Shown here in pieces: positions 1-10,118 of a DNA stretch of 56,336 bases. The position numbers were made by a program, and so were the translations under genes. The stretch comes from Streptococcus orisasini (GTDB lineage: Bacteria > Bacillota > Bacilli > Lactobacillales > Streptococcaceae). Position 1 is the stretch's first letter. Every line of letters starts with the position of its first letter. A model generated the notes under the pieces. The model searched no databases, was not told the DNA's origin, and worked only from the letters and a program-made list of their open reading frames with translations. Where the stretch lies: NCBI RefSeq assembly GCF_001431045.1, contig NZ_BCLE01000034.1, forward strand, positions 1 through 56,336, given 5' to 3'.

Positions 1-618
1 GAGCAATTTGAAGTGAGAGTAAAGGGCAGCAGTGCTCATGCGGCCAGACCAGATTTGGGCATAGATACTGTTTTGACGATTACAACCATGGTGAACAGTC
101 TGCAGTCTATCATTGCTAGGACAGTGTCGCCTTTTGATTCGGCAGTTTTGTCGGTTACCCACATTGATGCAGGCACAACCTGGAATGTACTGCCTGACAG
201 CGGCTTTTTTGAAGGAACCATCCGTACCTTTAATCCTGAAATCAGACAGCAGGTGCTTGAACGCTTTAATACGATTGTGAAAAACACAGCAGATCAGTTC
301 GGTGCGCAGGCCGAAATTAAATGGGGAAATTCACCTAGGGTTACCTACAATGATGAACAGTTAACACCTTTGATTTTTGAAAATTCCAAGAAATTTGCGG
401 AAGTTCTGGAAGTGGAGCCTTCAACAGGCGGTGAGGATTTTGCGGCTTATCAGGAAAAGATCCCTGGTGTCTTTGCTTTTGTGGGTTCAAATGGCGATGA
501 GCATGCGGCTGACTGGCACCATGATGATTTTATTGTGAAAGATGAAGCACTGCCGGTTGCTGTCAATTACTATGTTGAAAATGCTCTCTTTTTGCTGGAT
601 TATTATCAGAAAAGCTAA
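1..618 (+). CDS. M20 family amidohydrolase, 3' part
   Basis: The reading frame is open at the left window edge (frame from base 1) and ends at a TAA, so about 205 C-terminal residues are visible. The first residues, around VKGSSAHAARPDLGIDT, are the dimerisation domain of M20D peptidases (hippurate hydrolase / N-acyl-amino-acid amidohydrolase type). Near the C-terminus, GGEDFAAY and WHHDDF are the family's last metal/substrate motifs. Family members release amino acids from N-acyl or N-acetyl conjugates in the cytoplasm. The neighbours downstream are cystine/methionine uptake genes, so a sulfur amino acid conjugate is a plausible substrate, but that is inference. The N-terminal catalytic half lies outside the window. 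A GTG at 13 is only an internal codon. Confidence 0.85.
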   Translation, partial: EQFEVRVKGSSAHAARPDLGIDTVLTITTMVNSLQSIIARTVSPFDSAVLSVTHIDAGTTWNVLPDSGFFEGTIRTFNPEIRQQVLERFNTIVKNTADQFGAQAEIKWGNSPRVTYNDEQLTPLIFENSKKFAEVLEVEPSTGGEDFAAYQEKIPGVFAFVGSNGDEHAADWHHDDFIVKDEALPVAVNYYVENALFLLDYYQKS

Positions 619-637
619 ACTTCTTTGGTTTGACTTG

Positions 638-664
638 TGATAGAAAATTCTTATCACCGTGATA
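638..664 (+). promoter_or_regulatory. CYS-box (CysR/CmbR operator) upstream of atmA
   Basis: The sequence reads TGATA, nine bases, TATCA, three bases (CCG), TGATA. This matches exactly the streptococcal CYS-box pattern TGATA-N9-TATCA-N2-4-TGATA described for the LysR-type regulator CmbR/CysR. It lies about 70 bp upstream of the atmA start and predicts activation under cysteine limitation. Confidence 0.8.
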
Positions 665-735
665 GAAATTATCTAATAGGCAAGGTTCTTAATTAGTGAT
701 AAGATAGACGTAATCATTATTCTTGGAGGAAACTT

Positions 736-1548
736 ATGAAACTGAAAACAATTTTTAAGGCGGGCGCTCTTGCTGCTGCCTCAGTTTTTTTGCTGGCAGC
801 CTGCAGCTCTGGCTCTAAATCATCAAAAGAAAGCGTAACGCTTGCAACTGTTGGAACTACTAATCCCTTTTCTTATGAGAAAGATGGCAAACTGACGGGT
901 TACGATATCGAAGTCGCAAAGGCTGTCTTCAAGGGAACAGACAAATACAAGGTCAAATACCAAAAGACCGAATGGACCAGTATTTTCTCGGGACTTGACA
1001 GTGACAAGTATCAAATTGGGGCTAACAACATCAGCTATACCAAAGAACGGGCCAACAAATACTTGTATTCTAACCCGACAGCGTCCAATCCTTTAGTGCT
1101 CGTTGTACCTAAGGACAGCGACATTAAGTCTTATGATGATATTGCTGGACACAGCACCCAAGTTGTTCAGGGAAATACAACGGTAGCTATGCTGCAAAAA
1201 TTCAACAAAAAACAAGACAAGGCTAACCAAGTAGAACTGAATTTCACCAGTGAAGACATTGCCCATCAAATCCGCAATGTCAGCGATGGTAAATATGATT
1301 TCAAGATCTTTGAAAAAATTTCCGCTGAAACAATCATCAAAGATCAAGGGCTCGATAACCTGAAAGTCATTGAACTTCCATCAGAACAAAAACCTTATGT
1401 TTACTTTATCTTTGCTCAGGGACAGGAAGATTTGCAAAAATTTGTCAATAAGCGAATCAAAAAACTGTATAATGATGGAACACTGGAGAAAATTTCTCAA
1501 AAATATCTGGGCGGAAGCTACCTTCCAAACAAAAAAGATATAAAATAA
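736..1548 (+). CDS. atmA: Amino acid (probably cystine) ABC transporter substrate-binding lipoprotein
   Basis: A 270-residue family 3 solute-binding protein (SBP_bac_3). The N-terminus is a lipoprotein signal: basic start, hydrophobic stretch, lipobox LAAC with Cys23 as the lipidated residue. The mature protein has the amino-acid-binding fold signatures TNPFSYEKDGKLTGYDIEV and the second lobe NNISYTKERANKYLYS. It would sit on the outer face of the membrane and deliver substrate to a polar amino acid permease not encoded beside it. A perfect CYS-box upstream suggests cystine or another cysteine source. It has its own terminator and is separate from the atmB-E transcription unit, although S. 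mutans carries the same gene order. RBS GGAGG precedes the ATG at normal spacing. Confidence 0.85.
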   Translation: MKLKTIFKAGALAAASVFLLAACSSGSKSSKESVTLATVGTTNPFSYEKDGKLTGYDIEVAKAVFKGTDKYKVKYQKTEWTSIFSGLDSDKYQIGANNISYTKERANKYLYSNPTASNPLVLVVPKDSDIKSYDDIAGHSTQVVQGNTTVAMLQKFNKKQDKANQVELNFTSEDIAHQIRNVSDGKYDFKIFEKISAETIIKDQGLDNLKVIELPSEQKPYVYFIFAQGQEDLQKFVNKRIKKLYNDGTLEKISQKYLGGSYLPNKKDIK

Positions 1549-1556
1549 GCTTACAA

Positions 1557-1602
1557 GGAGCGGACTGACCAGATGGGTACTTGGAAAAGTCCAGCTCTTT
1601 TT
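1557..1602 (+). terminator. Intrinsic terminator after atmA
   Basis: GAGC-GGACT pairs with AGTCC-AGCTC across a loop of about 20 nt and is followed by TTTTTT. Confidence 0.75.
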
Positions 1603-1632
1603 TAGCAGCCAGACCGAAATGAAAAACAGAGT

Positions 1633-1649
1633 TATAGTTTAAAACTATA
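1633..1649 (+). promoter_or_regulatory. MET-box (MetR/MtaR operator) upstream of atmB
   Basis: TATAGTTT-A-AAACTATA is a perfect inverted repeat. It fits the streptococcal MET-box TATAGTTTnAAACTATA bound by the LysR-type regulator MetR (MtaR), which responds to homocysteine. It is centred about 90 bp upstream of atmB. A second, weaker palindrome with GATAG half-sites follows just downstream. Confidence 0.85.
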
Positions 1650-1732
1650 GGAAAACTATCAAAATAACAATTTGATAGCTATAAGCAATTATGAGAAAAT
1701 AAATTTACTTTAGTAGAAAAGGTGGATGATTA

Positions 1733-2575
1733 ATGAAAATAAAGAAAATATTAGGTATATTAGGTTTGAGTTTGGCGGCGGTATTTTTCCTTGCAGCCTG
1801 CGGTCAAAAAAACGATAAGAATACTTTAACTGTCGGTGTGATGACTATGACCGATTCTGATAAGGCTCGCTGGGATAAAATTGAAGAGCTGCTTAAGAAG
1901 GATGATATCAAGCTCAAGTTTAAAGAGTTTACAGATTACTCTCAGCCAAATAAGGCTTTGAAAAACGGAGAAGTCGATATCAATGCTTTCCAGCATTATA
2001 ATTTCCTCAACAACTGGAATAAAGAAAATAAGGGCGACTTGGTGACTGTTGCTGAAACTTACATCAGCCCGGTTAATCTTTTCTCAGGAACTGAAAAGGG
2101 CAAGGCTAAATACACTAGCGTCAAACAGCTGCCAGATAAAGGTCAAATTGCTGTTCCTAACGATGCTACCAATGAAAGCCGCGCCTTGTACGTTCTTCAG
2201 GATGCTGGTCTTATTAAATTAGATGTATCAGGCGATACGCTGGCTACTATTAAGAATATCAAATCCAATCCGAAAGATCTTGATATCAAGGAAGTAGATG
2301 CCAGTCAGACAGCTCGTAATCTGACATCTGTAGATGCTGCGGTTGTCAATAACAGCTATGCTGTTCCAGCTAAAATTGATTTTAAAACATCTCTTTATAA
2401 AGAAAAGGTCAATGCTGGTTCTAAGCAGTGGATTAACATCATTGCAGCGCAAAAAAACTGGAAAAAATCAGATAAGGCAGCTGCTATTAAGAAATTAGTC
2501 AAGGTCTACCATACTGATGCTGTTAAGAAAGTTATCGAAAAAACGTCCAAAAATGTTGACCAGCCTGTTTGGTAA
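1733..2575 (+). CDS. atmB: Methionine ABC transporter substrate-binding lipoprotein (MetQ family)
   Basis: A 280-residue NlpA/MetQ-family lipoprotein with lipobox LAAC (Cys23). The mature part carries the family's conserved blocks: VGVMTMTDSDKARW near the start, GEVDINAFQHYNFLNNW, and AVPNDATNESRALYVLQ. It binds D/L-methionine outside the membrane and passes it to AtmD/AtmE. It is first in an operon with a peptidase, the MetN-type ATPase and the MetP-type permease, under a perfect MET-box. RBS AAAGGTGG precedes the ATG. Assignment to the atmB gene of S. mutans rests on family and gene order. Confidence 0.93.
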   Translation: MKIKKILGILGLSLAAVFFLAACGQKNDKNTLTVGVMTMTDSDKARWDKIEELLKKDDIKLKFKEFTDYSQPNKALKNGEVDINAFQHYNFLNNWNKENKGDLVTVAETYISPVNLFSGTEKGKAKYTSVKQLPDKGQIAVPNDATNESRALYVLQDAGLIKLDVSGDTLATIKNIKSNPKDLDIKEVDASQTARNLTSVDAAVVNNSYAVPAKIDFKTSLYKEKVNAGSKQWINIIAAQKNWKKSDKAAAIKKLVKVYHTDAVKKVIEKTSKNVDQPVW

Positions 2576-2779
2576 CAGACAGCAGCTGAAAATGAGCAGA
2601 CGATAGGGCTCAAAACTGCCTGCAAAAAGGATTTTAGAGTTTTTAGCCTGATGTAAAAGGCTGATAGCTCCAGCAGGTTTTAGAGTGATTGTTTGGCTGC
2701 ATGATAATTTCTAAAGAATTGACACAGCTGCAGGCAGCCGCTGCTTAACATATTTATAGAGTAGGATGACTAAAAATGA

Positions 2780-2804
2780 GAGGCTGAGACTGGGTTTCAG
2801 CCTC
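2780..2804 (+). terminator. Hairpin between atmB and atmC (attenuator-like)
   Basis: GAGGCTGA pairs with TCAGCCTC over a 9-nt loop, followed by TTATCAT. The U-tract is poor, so it may only partly end transcription and lower atmCDE expression relative to atmB. Confidence 0.4.
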
Positions 2805-2825
2805 TTATCATATAAGAGGAGAATA

Positions 2826-4199
2826 ATGGTAGTTTCAAGCGAAAAAGAACAAATTGCTAAGTTTTGGCAGGATGAAGTGGCTCAGCATTATTTTGAAGTT
2901 TTGCGAACCTTGATTTCTAAAAAGTCTATTTTTGCTCAGCAGGTAGGGCTTCAGGATGTCGCTGCCTATCTGGGAGAAATTTTTGCCAATGTTGGCGCGG
3001 AGGTGACTATTGATGAGACCTATACGGCTCCTTTTGTCATTGCTAAATTTAAGAGTTCCAATCCTCAGGCCAAGACAATTATTTTTTACAATCATTATGA
3101 CACAGTCCCAGCAGATGACGACCAGATTTGGACAGACGATCCTTTTAAACTGACTGTCAGAAAAGGTTATATGTACGGCCGCGGCGTCGATGATGATAAG
3201 GGACACATTACAGCTCGCCTGACAGCCGTTCGAAAGTATATACGCGAGGTTGGTGATCTTCCTGTTAACATTACCTTTATTATGGAAGGAGCAGAGGAGT
3301 CTGCTTCAACAGAACTTGATAAGTATTTGGCTAAGTATGCAGACAGCTTACTGCCGGCAGATGTTTTAATCTGGGAACAGGGGGTTAAAAACAGTCTGGG
3401 ACAGTTAGAGCTGACAGGTGGAAATAAAGGAATTATTACCTTTAATCTGTCAGTTTCCAGTGCTGAGGTTGATATTCATTCTAAATACGGTGCCGTTGTT
3501 GAATCAGCAACCTGGTATCTTTTGAATGCTATCTCCAGTATGAGGGCTGATGATGGCCGGATTTTGATTGATGGCATTTATGATCATGTCTTAGAGCCCA
3601 ATGAGCGCGAACTGGATTTGGTAGAGCGCTTTGCCCTTGAAAACAGCGAAGGGCTGCGCAGAGTTTACGGTTTAAAACTTCCGACTTTGAAAAAAGAACG
3701 CAAGGATTTTCTTAAAACCTACTTTTTTGAACCGGCTCTGTCTATAGAAGGGCTTTCCTCAGGCTATCAGGGGCAGGGTGTCAAGACCATTCTTCCGGCT
3801 TCTGCCAGTGCCAAGATGGAAATGCGCCTGGTGCCGGGGCTCAGTCCCAAATATGTTTTTGAAAAGATTAACAGTCACTTAAGAAAACTCGGATTTGAGC
3901 ATGTTAAGGTGACTTATACTTTGGGAGAAGAGTCCTACCGCAGTGATATGAGCGCTCCAGCCATTTTGAATATTGTTGAATTGAGCAAGCAGTTCTATGA
4001 AGCGGGAGTTTCTGTCTTGCCAACAGCAGCAGGTACAGGTCCCATGCATACGGTCTATGAAGCTTTGGGGGTTCCTATGCTGGCTTTTGGCATCGGCAAT
4101 CCCAACAGCCGGGATCACGGCGGCGATGAAAATGTAAATTTGGCCGACTATTATACCCATATTGAATTAATAAAGGAGTTAATCAGAAGTTATGAGTAA
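2826..4199 (+). CDS. atmC: M20 family metallopeptidase (dipeptidase / ArgE-DapE-CPG2 type)
   Basis: A cytoplasmic 457-residue M20 peptidase. Metal-ligand and catalytic motifs are present in order: [28 protein letters not shown], and the C-terminal [11 protein letters not shown] chose the ATG at 2826, which follows GAGGAG, over an in-frame ATG at 2766, because the 2766 start would translate through the attenuator-like hairpin and has no ribosome-binding site. Its 3' end overlaps atmD by 8 bases, so the two are translationally coupled. Placement inside a methionine import operon suggests cleavage of methionine-containing peptides or conjugates; the substrate is not determined by the sequence. 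Confidence 0.85.
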   Translation: MVVSSEKEQIAKFWQDEVAQHYFEVLRTLISKKSIFAQQVGLQDVAAYLGEIFANVGAEVTIDETYTAPFVIAKFKSSNPQAKTIIFYNHYDTVPADDDQIWTDDPFKLTVRKGYMYGRGVDDDKGHITARLTAVRKYIREVGDLPVNITFIMEGAEESASTELDKYLAKYADSLLPADVLIWEQGVKNSLGQLELTGGNKGIITFNLSVSSAEVDIHSKYGAVVESATWYLLNAISSMRADDGRILIDGIYDHVLEPNERELDLVERFALENSEGLRRVYGLKLPTLKKERKDFLKTYFFEPALSIEGLSSGYQGQGVKTILPASASAKMEMRLVPGLSPKYVFEKINSHLRKLGFEHVKVTYTLGEESYRSDMSAPAILNIVELSKQFYEAGVSVLPTAAGTGPMHTVYEALGVPMLAFGIGNPNSRDHGGDENVNLADYYTHIELIKELIRSYE

Positions 4200-5256
4200 G
4201 GCGATTATACAACTCGATCATATTGATATCACCTTTCATCAAAAGAAACGCCGAATAGAGGCGGTTAAGGATGTCAGTGTCCACATCAATCAAGGCGATA
4301 TTTATGGCATTGTCGGCTATTCCGGTGCAGGCAAGTCCACCCTTGTGCGTGTTATCAATCTTTTGCAGACACCAACAGCCGGAAAAGTCACAGTTGATGA
4401 TGATGTTACCTTTGATAAAGGAAAAATTCAGCTGTCCAGTCAGGAACTGCGGCAGAAACGGCATGAAATTGGCATGATTTTTCAGCATTTCAATCTCATG
4501 GCTCAAAAGACTGCTAGGCAGAATGTTGCCTTTGCCTTGCGGCACTCGAATTTAAGCCCTGCAGAAAAAGAGCAGAAGGTGACAGAGCTGCTGAAACTAG
4601 TAGGCTTATCTGACCGTGCGGATAATTACCCTGCTCAGCTTTCAGGCGGTCAAAAGCAGCGCGTGGCTATTGCACGGGCTCTTGCCAATGATCCTAAAAT
4701 TTTAATTTCAGATGAAGCGACTTCTGCCTTAGATCCCAAAACGACCAAGCAGATTTTGGCGCTCTTGCAGGATTTGAATAAAAAATTAGGTCTGACCATC
4801 GTCATGATTACCCATGAAATGCAGATTGTCAAAGATATCTGTAACCGTGTGGCAGTTATGCAGGCTGGCTCTTTGATCGAAGAAGGTTCGGTCTTGGATA
4901 TTTTTTCCAATCCTAAGGAAGAATTGACTAAGGACTTTATTGAAACAGCGACTGGTATTGAAGAAGCTCTGATTAAAATCAAGCAGCAGGATATTGTTCA
5001 AAACCTGCCGGCTGATGCGGTCTTACTGCAGTTGAAATACGCTGGTACAGCTACAGATGAGCCGATTTTAAATAATCTTTATAAGCATTATCAGGTAACT
5101 GCCAACATTCTTTACGGCAATATAGAGATTTTGGAAGCAACGCCTGTTGGTGAAATGATTGTTATTTTAGAAGGTGATGCTGCTAATATTCAGCAGGCAC
5201 TTGATAATTTAAAATCCTTAGATTTAACAGTGACTATTCTAAAGAGAGGAGCTTAA
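4192..5256 (+). CDS. atmD: Methionine ABC transporter ATP-binding protein (MetN family)
   Basis: A 354-residue ABC ATPase. Walker A is GYSGAGKST (42-50), the Q-loop lies in IFQHFNLM, the signature is [15 protein letters not shown], Walker B is [12 protein letters not shown], and the switch His is in ITHEM. About 90 residues after the ATPase core form the C-terminal NIL/ACT-like domain that in MetN proteins binds cytoplasmic methionine and inhibits transport. It energises AtmE/AtmB uptake. It overlaps atmC and is followed 3 bases later by atmE. Confidence 0.95.
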   Translation: MSKAIIQLDHIDITFHQKKRRIEAVKDVSVHINQGDIYGIVGYSGAGKSTLVRVINLLQTPTAGKVTVDDDVTFDKGKIQLSSQELRQKRHEIGMIFQHFNLMAQKTARQNVAFALRHSNLSPAEKEQKVTELLKLVGLSDRADNYPAQLSGGQKQRVAIARALANDPKILISDEATSALDPKTTKQILALLQDLNKKLGLTIVMITHEMQIVKDICNRVAVMQAGSLIEEGSVLDIFSNPKEELTKDFIETATGIEEALIKIKQQDIVQNLPADAVLLQLKYAGTATDEPILNNLYKHYQVTANILYGNIEILEATPVGEMIVILEGDAANIQQALDNLKSLDLTVTILKRGA

Positions 5257-5259
5257 GGA

Positions 5260-5949
5260 ATGCAGTTAATTCAAACTTATTTACCAAATGTGTATGAGCT
5301 TGGTCTGACAGGGGATGCCGGCTGGCTGACAGCACTTTTAAATACGCTGTACATGACTATTGTTCCCTTTATCATCGGCGGCGGAGTCGGATTGATTTTT
5401 GGTCTTTTGCTCGTGTTGATGGGACCTGATGGCGTCATTGAAAACAAACCTGTCTGTTGGATTATTGATAAGGTGACATCTGTCTTTCGTGCCATTCCTT
5501 TTGTTATTTTGATTGCGGTACTGGCACCTTTGACCCTGCTTTTGATACAGACAAATCTGGGAGCAACAGCAGCCTTGGTTCCTCTGTCCTTTGCGACCTT
5601 CCCATTCTTTGCCCGTCAGGTTCAAGTTGTCTTTTCTGAGTTAGATCGTGGTGTTATCGAAGCGGCTCAGGCTTCTGGCGCTACCTTTTGGGATATTGTC
5701 AAGGTTTACCTTAGTGAAGGTTTTCCAGACCTGATTCGCGTGTCGACAGTAACTCTGATTTCTTTGGTTGGCGAAACGGCCATGGCCGGCGCAATCGGAG
5801 CTGGCGGACTTGGCAATGTTGCCATTTCTTACGGCTATAATCGGTTTAACAATGATGTGACCTGGGTGGCAACTTTAATAATTCTCTTGCTTATTTTTAT
5901 CATTCAGTTTATTGGTGATACCCTGACCAGAAAGGTTAGCCACCGCTGA
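5260..5949 (+). CDS. atmE: Methionine ABC transporter permease (MetI/MetP family)
   Basis: A 229-residue integral membrane protein with about five transmembrane segments. The EAA loop that docks on the ATPase is at EAAQASGATFWDIVKVYLSEGFP. It forms the membrane channel of the AtmBDE methionine importer. It is the last transporter gene in the operon, almost contiguous with atmD. Confidence 0.94.
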   Translation: MQLIQTYLPNVYELGLTGDAGWLTALLNTLYMTIVPFIIGGGVGLIFGLLLVLMGPDGVIENKPVCWIIDKVTSVFRAIPFVILIAVLAPLTLLLIQTNLGATAALVPLSFATFPFFARQVQVVFSELDRGVIEAAQASGATFWDIVKVYLSEGFPDLIRVSTVTLISLVGETAMAGAIGAGGLGNVAISYGYNRFNNDVTWVATLIILLLIFIIQFIGDTLTRKVSHR

Positions 5950-6004
5950 TAAATATAACAGCTGTTTAAGCTAATGGATATTTTGAATTTGGGAGGTGAT
6001 TTTT

Positions 6005-6781
6005 GTGAAGGTAAGTCTGGTACAGTTTGATGTCAAAGACGGCCAGCCTCAAACAAATAAAAATAAGGTTTTAGAGCTCATGCAGCAAGCTCTGTCAGAC
6101 CAGCCTGATGTTATTGTCCTGCCGGAACTGTGGAATACAGGCTATGCTTTGGAACAATTAGAAGAGATTGCTGACGAAAACGGAGAGGACAGTATCTCTT
6201 GGCTCAGCCAGTTTGCCAGTGAACATCAGGTAACCCTGGTTGCAGGTTCTGTCGCTACTAAACGGCTGGGAAAGTTTTATAACACTGGCTACACCTTTGC
6301 TGCAGACGGTAAGCTGATTAATGCCTATGATAAGGTGCACTTGTTTGGGCTCATGGCTGAAGATGATTTTTTAACAGCTGGACAAAAGGAAAGCCATTTC
6401 CGCATTGGAACTGTTGCTGCTAGTCATATCATCTGTTACGATATTCGTTTTCCCGAATGGACTCGTAAATTGATGAGCCAAGGGGCAGAGTTGCTCTTTG
6501 TATCAGCCCAGTGGCCTACTAGCCGTATTGAGCAATGGAAGATCCTTTTACAGGCGCGGGCTGTTGAAAATCAGGCCTTCGTCATTGCAGTTAACCGTGT
6601 GGGGCAAGGACTGAAGGATCAGTTTAACGGTCATTCACTTGTGCTTGACCCTCTAGGCCATCGTTTGTTAGAAACCAATGACAGTGAAGGAGTTTTCAGC
6701 GCTGAAATTGATGTGCACCAGGTCGCAGTGGTTCGTGGACAGATTCCTGTTTTTACCGATCGGCGCACAGAGCTTTACTAA
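6005..6781 (+). CDS. Carbon-nitrogen hydrolase (omega-amidase / Nit2-YafV-like)
   Basis: A nitrilase-superfamily hydrolase of 258 residues. The E-K-C catalytic triad is visible as Glu41 (VLPELWNTGY), Lys110 (NAYDKVHLFG) and Cys144 (HIICYDIRFPEW). Such enzymes deaminate alpha-keto-glutaramate or alpha-ketoglutaramate-like products, including those of methionine transamination, which suits the preceding methionine operon. The start is GTG at 6005 behind GGGAGGTGA. An upstream in-frame GTG at 5996 lies inside the ribosome-binding site and is unlikely. The gap after atmE is only 55 bp with no terminator, so it is probably read with the operon. Confidence 0.85.
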   Translation: MKVSLVQFDVKDGQPQTNKNKVLELMQQALSDQPDVIVLPELWNTGYALEQLEEIADENGEDSISWLSQFASEHQVTLVAGSVATKRLGKFYNTGYTFAADGKLINAYDKVHLFGLMAEDDFLTAGQKESHFRIGTVAASHIICYDIRFPEWTRKLMSQGAELLFVSAQWPTSRIEQWKILLQARAVENQAFVIAVNRVGQGLKDQFNGHSLVLDPLGHRLLETNDSEGVFSAEIDVHQVAVVRGQIPVFTDRRTELY

Positions 6782-7014
6782 AGCAGCTTTTGTATTTTTG
6801 CTGCAGCTACAGAATCTTTTGGTGCACGCAAAATTTATTTTACAGAACATTGTTGTGATTTTAAAAGGAGCCAACTGCAAGAGAGCAGCACAAAAGAGAC
6901 AAGACTTTTGTCCCAGCCTCAATCTTGTTGCGCTCCTAATTTTTTATCCTCTACCAATGCCTGCTGTCTTATGTTAAAATAAGAAGAGATAAGAAAGGAA
7001 GCGAATCAATTTAA

Positions 7015-7860
7015 ATGAGCAATAATTTATTAGTTTTGCAGTCAGATTTTGGTCTGGTTGACGGTGCGGTGTCAGCCATGATTGGTGTGGCACTGCAGGA
7101 GGAGCCGACACTTGGTATTCACAATCTGACCCATGAAATCACTCCCTACAATATCTTTGAAGGATCCTACCGGCTCTTTCAAACAGTGGAATATTGGCCG
7201 GAAGGCACGACTTTTGTATCGGTTGTGGATCCAGGCGTAGGTTCTGACAGAAAAAGTGTTGTGGCGCTGACGGAGAAAAATCAGTATATTGTAACGCCTG
7301 ATAACGGCACCTTATCTTACATCAAAAAGCATATCGGTATTAAGGCGGTCAGGGAAATTTCTGAAATTGAAAACCGCCGGCGCAATACCGAGCTTTCTTA
7401 TACTTTTCATGGCCGTGATGTTTATGCTTTTACAGGGGCGAAACTAGCCAGCGGTCATATTGCTTTTGAAGATGTGGGTCCTGAGCTGCCTGTTGATGCT
7501 ATTGTGGAGCTGCCGACAGTAACAACAGTCATTGGAGATGACTTCGTTCGCGGTGCTGTTGACATCTTAGATGTTCGTTTTGGCTCTTTGTGGACTTCAA
7601 TTACTCGCGAGGAATTTTACACGCTTCGTCCTGAGTTCAATGATCGCTTTGAAGTGACTATTTACAACAATGATATGCTGGTTTATCAGAATCAGGTTAC
7701 TTATGGCAAATCATTTGCTGCTGTCCGAGTCGGTCAGCCTATTATCTATATCAATTCCCTCTACCGTGTGGGAGTTGCTATCAATCAAGGTTCCTTTGCC
7801 AAAGCCTATAATGTCGGAGTTGGTCCGCAATGGCGTATTGAAATTAAGAAAATCAATTAA
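7015..7860 (+). CDS. SAM hydrolase / SAM hydroxide adenosyltransferase (DUF62)
   Basis: A 281-residue DUF62 (SAM_HAT) protein. The N-terminal motif SDFGLVDG (Asp11, Asp16), DPGVGSDR, and PDNGTLSY are the family hallmarks. Members use water to split S-adenosylmethionine into adenosine and methionine. The 9-bp gap to the following ECF S-component, and the ATPase and T-component after it, form one operon, so the enzyme and the transporter probably work on linked metabolites. RBS AGGAAG precedes the ATG. Confidence 0.88.
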   Translation: MSNNLLVLQSDFGLVDGAVSAMIGVALQEEPTLGIHNLTHEITPYNIFEGSYRLFQTVEYWPEGTTFVSVVDPGVGSDRKSVVALTEKNQYIVTPDNGTLSYIKKHIGIKAVREISEIENRRRNTELSYTFHGRDVYAFTGAKLASGHIAFEDVGPELPVDAIVELPTVTTVIGDDFVRGAVDILDVRFGSLWTSITREEFYTLRPEFNDRFEVTIYNNDMLVYQNQVTYGKSFAAVRVGQPIIYINSLYRVGVAINQGSFAKAYNVGVGPQWRIEIKKIN

Positions 7861-7869
7861 GGAGAAAAA

Positions 7870-8412
7870 ATGAAAAATAATTCAATTAAAGCAGTTGTCG
7901 CAACAGGTATCGGTGCAGCGCTTTTTGTCATTATTGGTATTTTCATCAATATTCCGATTTTTGCAAACACCAGTATTCAATTGCAATATGCCGTTCAGGC
8001 CATGCTGGCGGTTATTTTTGGACCGGTTGTAGGCTTCTTCAGCGGCTTTATTGGCCATGTCATTAAAGATATGCTCTCTGGTGGTATTTGGTGGTCCTGG
8101 GAGATTGCCACTGGGCTTCTGGGGTTAATTATCGGCCTTTTCGCTGGCAGAATTGCCATTGAAAAAACTGCCTTTAACTCTAAAAAAATGATTTTGTTTA
8201 ATGCAGTTCAAATTATTGCTAATGTTATCGTTTGGGGAATTCTTGCCCCGCTTGGCGATATTGTGATTTACAATGAGCCTGCTCAAAAAGTATTTACACA
8301 GGGTCTGCTTGCCGGCATAGTGAATGCTCTGACAATCGGTATTGGCGGAACTGTTCTGCTAGCAGTCTATGCTAAAACGCGGACACAGTCAGGAAGTCTG
8401 TCTAAGGATTAG
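7870..8412 (+). CDS. ECF transporter S-component, UPF0397 family
   Basis: A 180-residue membrane protein with about six hydrophobic segments. The sequence around [18 protein letters not shown] and [15 protein letters not shown] is typical of UPF0397 substrate-binding (S) components of energy-coupling factor transporters. It would capture a small metabolite and dock with the A/T module encoded next. The substrate is not established from sequence. Pairing with a SAM-hydrolysing enzyme suggests a nucleoside, methionine-related or vitamin-type ligand, as inference only. Confidence 0.87.
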   Translation: MKNNSIKAVVATGIGAALFVIIGIFINIPIFANTSIQLQYAVQAMLAVIFGPVVGFFSGFIGHVIKDMLSGGIWWSWEIATGLLGLIIGLFAGRIAIEKTAFNSKKMILFNAVQIIANVIVWGILAPLGDIVIYNEPAQKVFTQGLLAGIVNALTIGIGGTVLLAVYAKTRTQSGSLSKD

Positions 8413-8441
8413 CCTTCTAGAAAATTAGAGATGAGATTCTT

Positions 8442-10118
8442 ATGGAAGCATTTATTGAATTTAAGGATTTTACCTTTAAATACGATGCACAGACCGAACC
8501 TACTTTAAGAGATATTAATTTGTCTGTTCAGAAAGGGGAAAAGGTTTTGATTGTTGGGCCTTCTGGCTGCGGCAAATCGACCTTGGGCCATTGTTTGAAT
8601 GGCATTATTCCCAATATTTATAAAGGGCAGATGAGTGGGAGCCTAACGATTGGTGGCAAGCCAGCCTTTGATTTGTCTGTGTACGAAAAGTCCCATCTTG
8701 TTTCAACAGTCTTGCAGGATCCGGACGGTCAATTTATTGGCCTGACAGTTGCTGAAGACCTTGCTTTTGCCTTGGAAAATGATTGTACCGACCGTAAGAC
8801 TATGATGGAAAAAGTTCATACTTGGGCTGAGAGACTGGATTTATTAGACTTTCTTGATCATCGGCCGCAGGATCTTTCAGGCGGACAAAAGCAACGGGTC
8901 AGTTTGGCTGGTGTCTTAATTGATGAAAGTCCGATTTTACTTTTTGATGAACCCCTTGCCAACTTAGATCCCAAGTCAGGTCAGTCAACAATTGATCTCA
9001 TTGACAGGATTCACAAGGGAACTGAGGCAACAACTATTATCATTGAGCATCGCTTGGAAGACGTACTTTACCGGCATGTAGATAAAATTATCTTAATCAA
9101 TGATGGTCGGATTATTTTTAATGGCAAACCAGATTTGTTACTGCAGACCGAATTGCTGCTTGAAAATGGGATTCGTGAACCCTTGTATATATCGGTTTTA
9201 CGTGATTTAGGTATGGATGTTTCAAAGGCGCAGCATCTTTCAGAACTTGATAAGATAAACTTGGATCAGGTGCATTTTAATCAGATAAGCTCGGATGCTC
9301 ATCCTTTAACCAAAGAAAAGCTTTTGGAAATCAAACATTTAAATTTTGCTTACATTCCCCAAAAGCCTATTCTAAAAGATATTTCCTTGACTATTCATCA
9401 GGGAGAGCGAATTGCAGTTGTAGGGAAAAATGGGGCAGGAAAGTCTACGCTTGCCAAGGCACTCTGCCAGTTTATTGAGACTGATGGAGAGCTTCTCTAT
9501 AATGGTCAATCAATCGTTGATGACTCGATCAAAGAGCGGGCAGAAAGAATCGGCTATGTTCTGCAGAATCCTAATCAGATGATTAGTCAGACCATGATTT
9601 TTGATGAGGTGGCTTTAGGGCTGCGGCTTCGCGGTATGGCTGAAGCTGAGATTGAAAAACGAGTTTACCAAACCTTAAAGGTTTGCGGCCTGTATGAATT
9701 TCGTAAATGGCCCGTTTCAGCCTTATCATTTGGTCAGAAAAAGCGCGTGACTATCGCATCTATCCTAGTTCTCAATCCGAGAATTATTTTGCTGGATGAA
9801 CCAACAGCTGGTCAGGATAAACGGAATTATACAGAAATCATGCAGTTTTTAGATGAACTTAATGCTGCTGGGCATACCATCATCATGATTACCCATGATA
9901 TGCAGCTGATGATGGAGTATTCAGACAGAAGTATTGTGGTCTATGACGGTCAGATTATTGCAGATAGCAGTCCTATTGAGCTGTTCAGTCAAGAAGAAAT
10001 ATTAGCCAAAGCTAATCTCAAAAAGACCAGTCTCTTTGATTTGGCTGAACGATTGGGTGCAGACCCTGCTGCTTTAACGAATTATTACATTGACCAGCGA
10101 GGAGGTTGCCATGGCTAA
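8442..10118 (+). CDS. ECF transporter fused double ATPase (A1-A2)
   Basis: A 558-residue fusion of two ABC ATPase domains. Domain 1 has Walker [10 protein letters not shown], signature [13 protein letters not shown] and Walker [14 protein letters not shown]. Domain 2 starts near residue 290 with Walker [10 protein letters not shown] and Walker [13 protein letters not shown]. Its signature is altered to [13 protein letters not shown], as is common in the second half of YkoD-type fusions. It powers the dedicated ECF transporter formed with the UPF0397 protein and the following T-component. The 3' end overlaps the next gene by 8 bases. Confidence 0.92.
   Translation: MEAFIEFKDFTFKYDAQTEPTLRDINLSVQKGEKVLIVGPSGCGKSTLGHCLNGIIPNIYKGQMSGSLTIGGKPAFDLSVYEKSHLVSTVLQDPDGQFIGLTVAEDLAFALENDCTDRKTMMEKVHTWAERLDLLDFLDHRPQDLSGGQKQRVSLAGVLIDESPILLFDEPLANLDPKSGQSTIDLIDRIHKGTEATTIIIEHRLEDVLYRHVDKIILINDGRIIFNGKPDLLLQTELLLENGIREPLYISVLRDLGMDVSKAQHLSELDKINLDQVHFNQISSDAHPLTKEKLLEIKHLNFAYIPQKPILKDISLTIHQGERIAVVGKNGAGKSTLAKALCQFIETDGELLYNGQSIVDDSIKERAERIGYVLQNPNQMISQTMIFDEVALGLRLRGMAEAEIEKRVYQTLKVCGLYEFRKWPVSALSFGQKKRVTIASILVLNPRIILLDEPTAGQDKRNYTEIMQFLDELNAAGHTIIMITHDMQLMMEYSDRSIVVYDGQIIADSSPIELFSQEEILAKANLKKTSLFDLAERLGADPAALTNYYIDQRGGCHG

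Noticed and set aside
2766..2825. Longer N-terminus for atmC
   Set aside because: It passes through a hairpin and lacks an RBS; ATG 2826 has GAGGAG and gives the usual M20 start.
7670..7873. 67-codon frame at the end of the SAM hydrolase
   Set aside because: It lies in another frame of a well-recognised gene and has no RBS.
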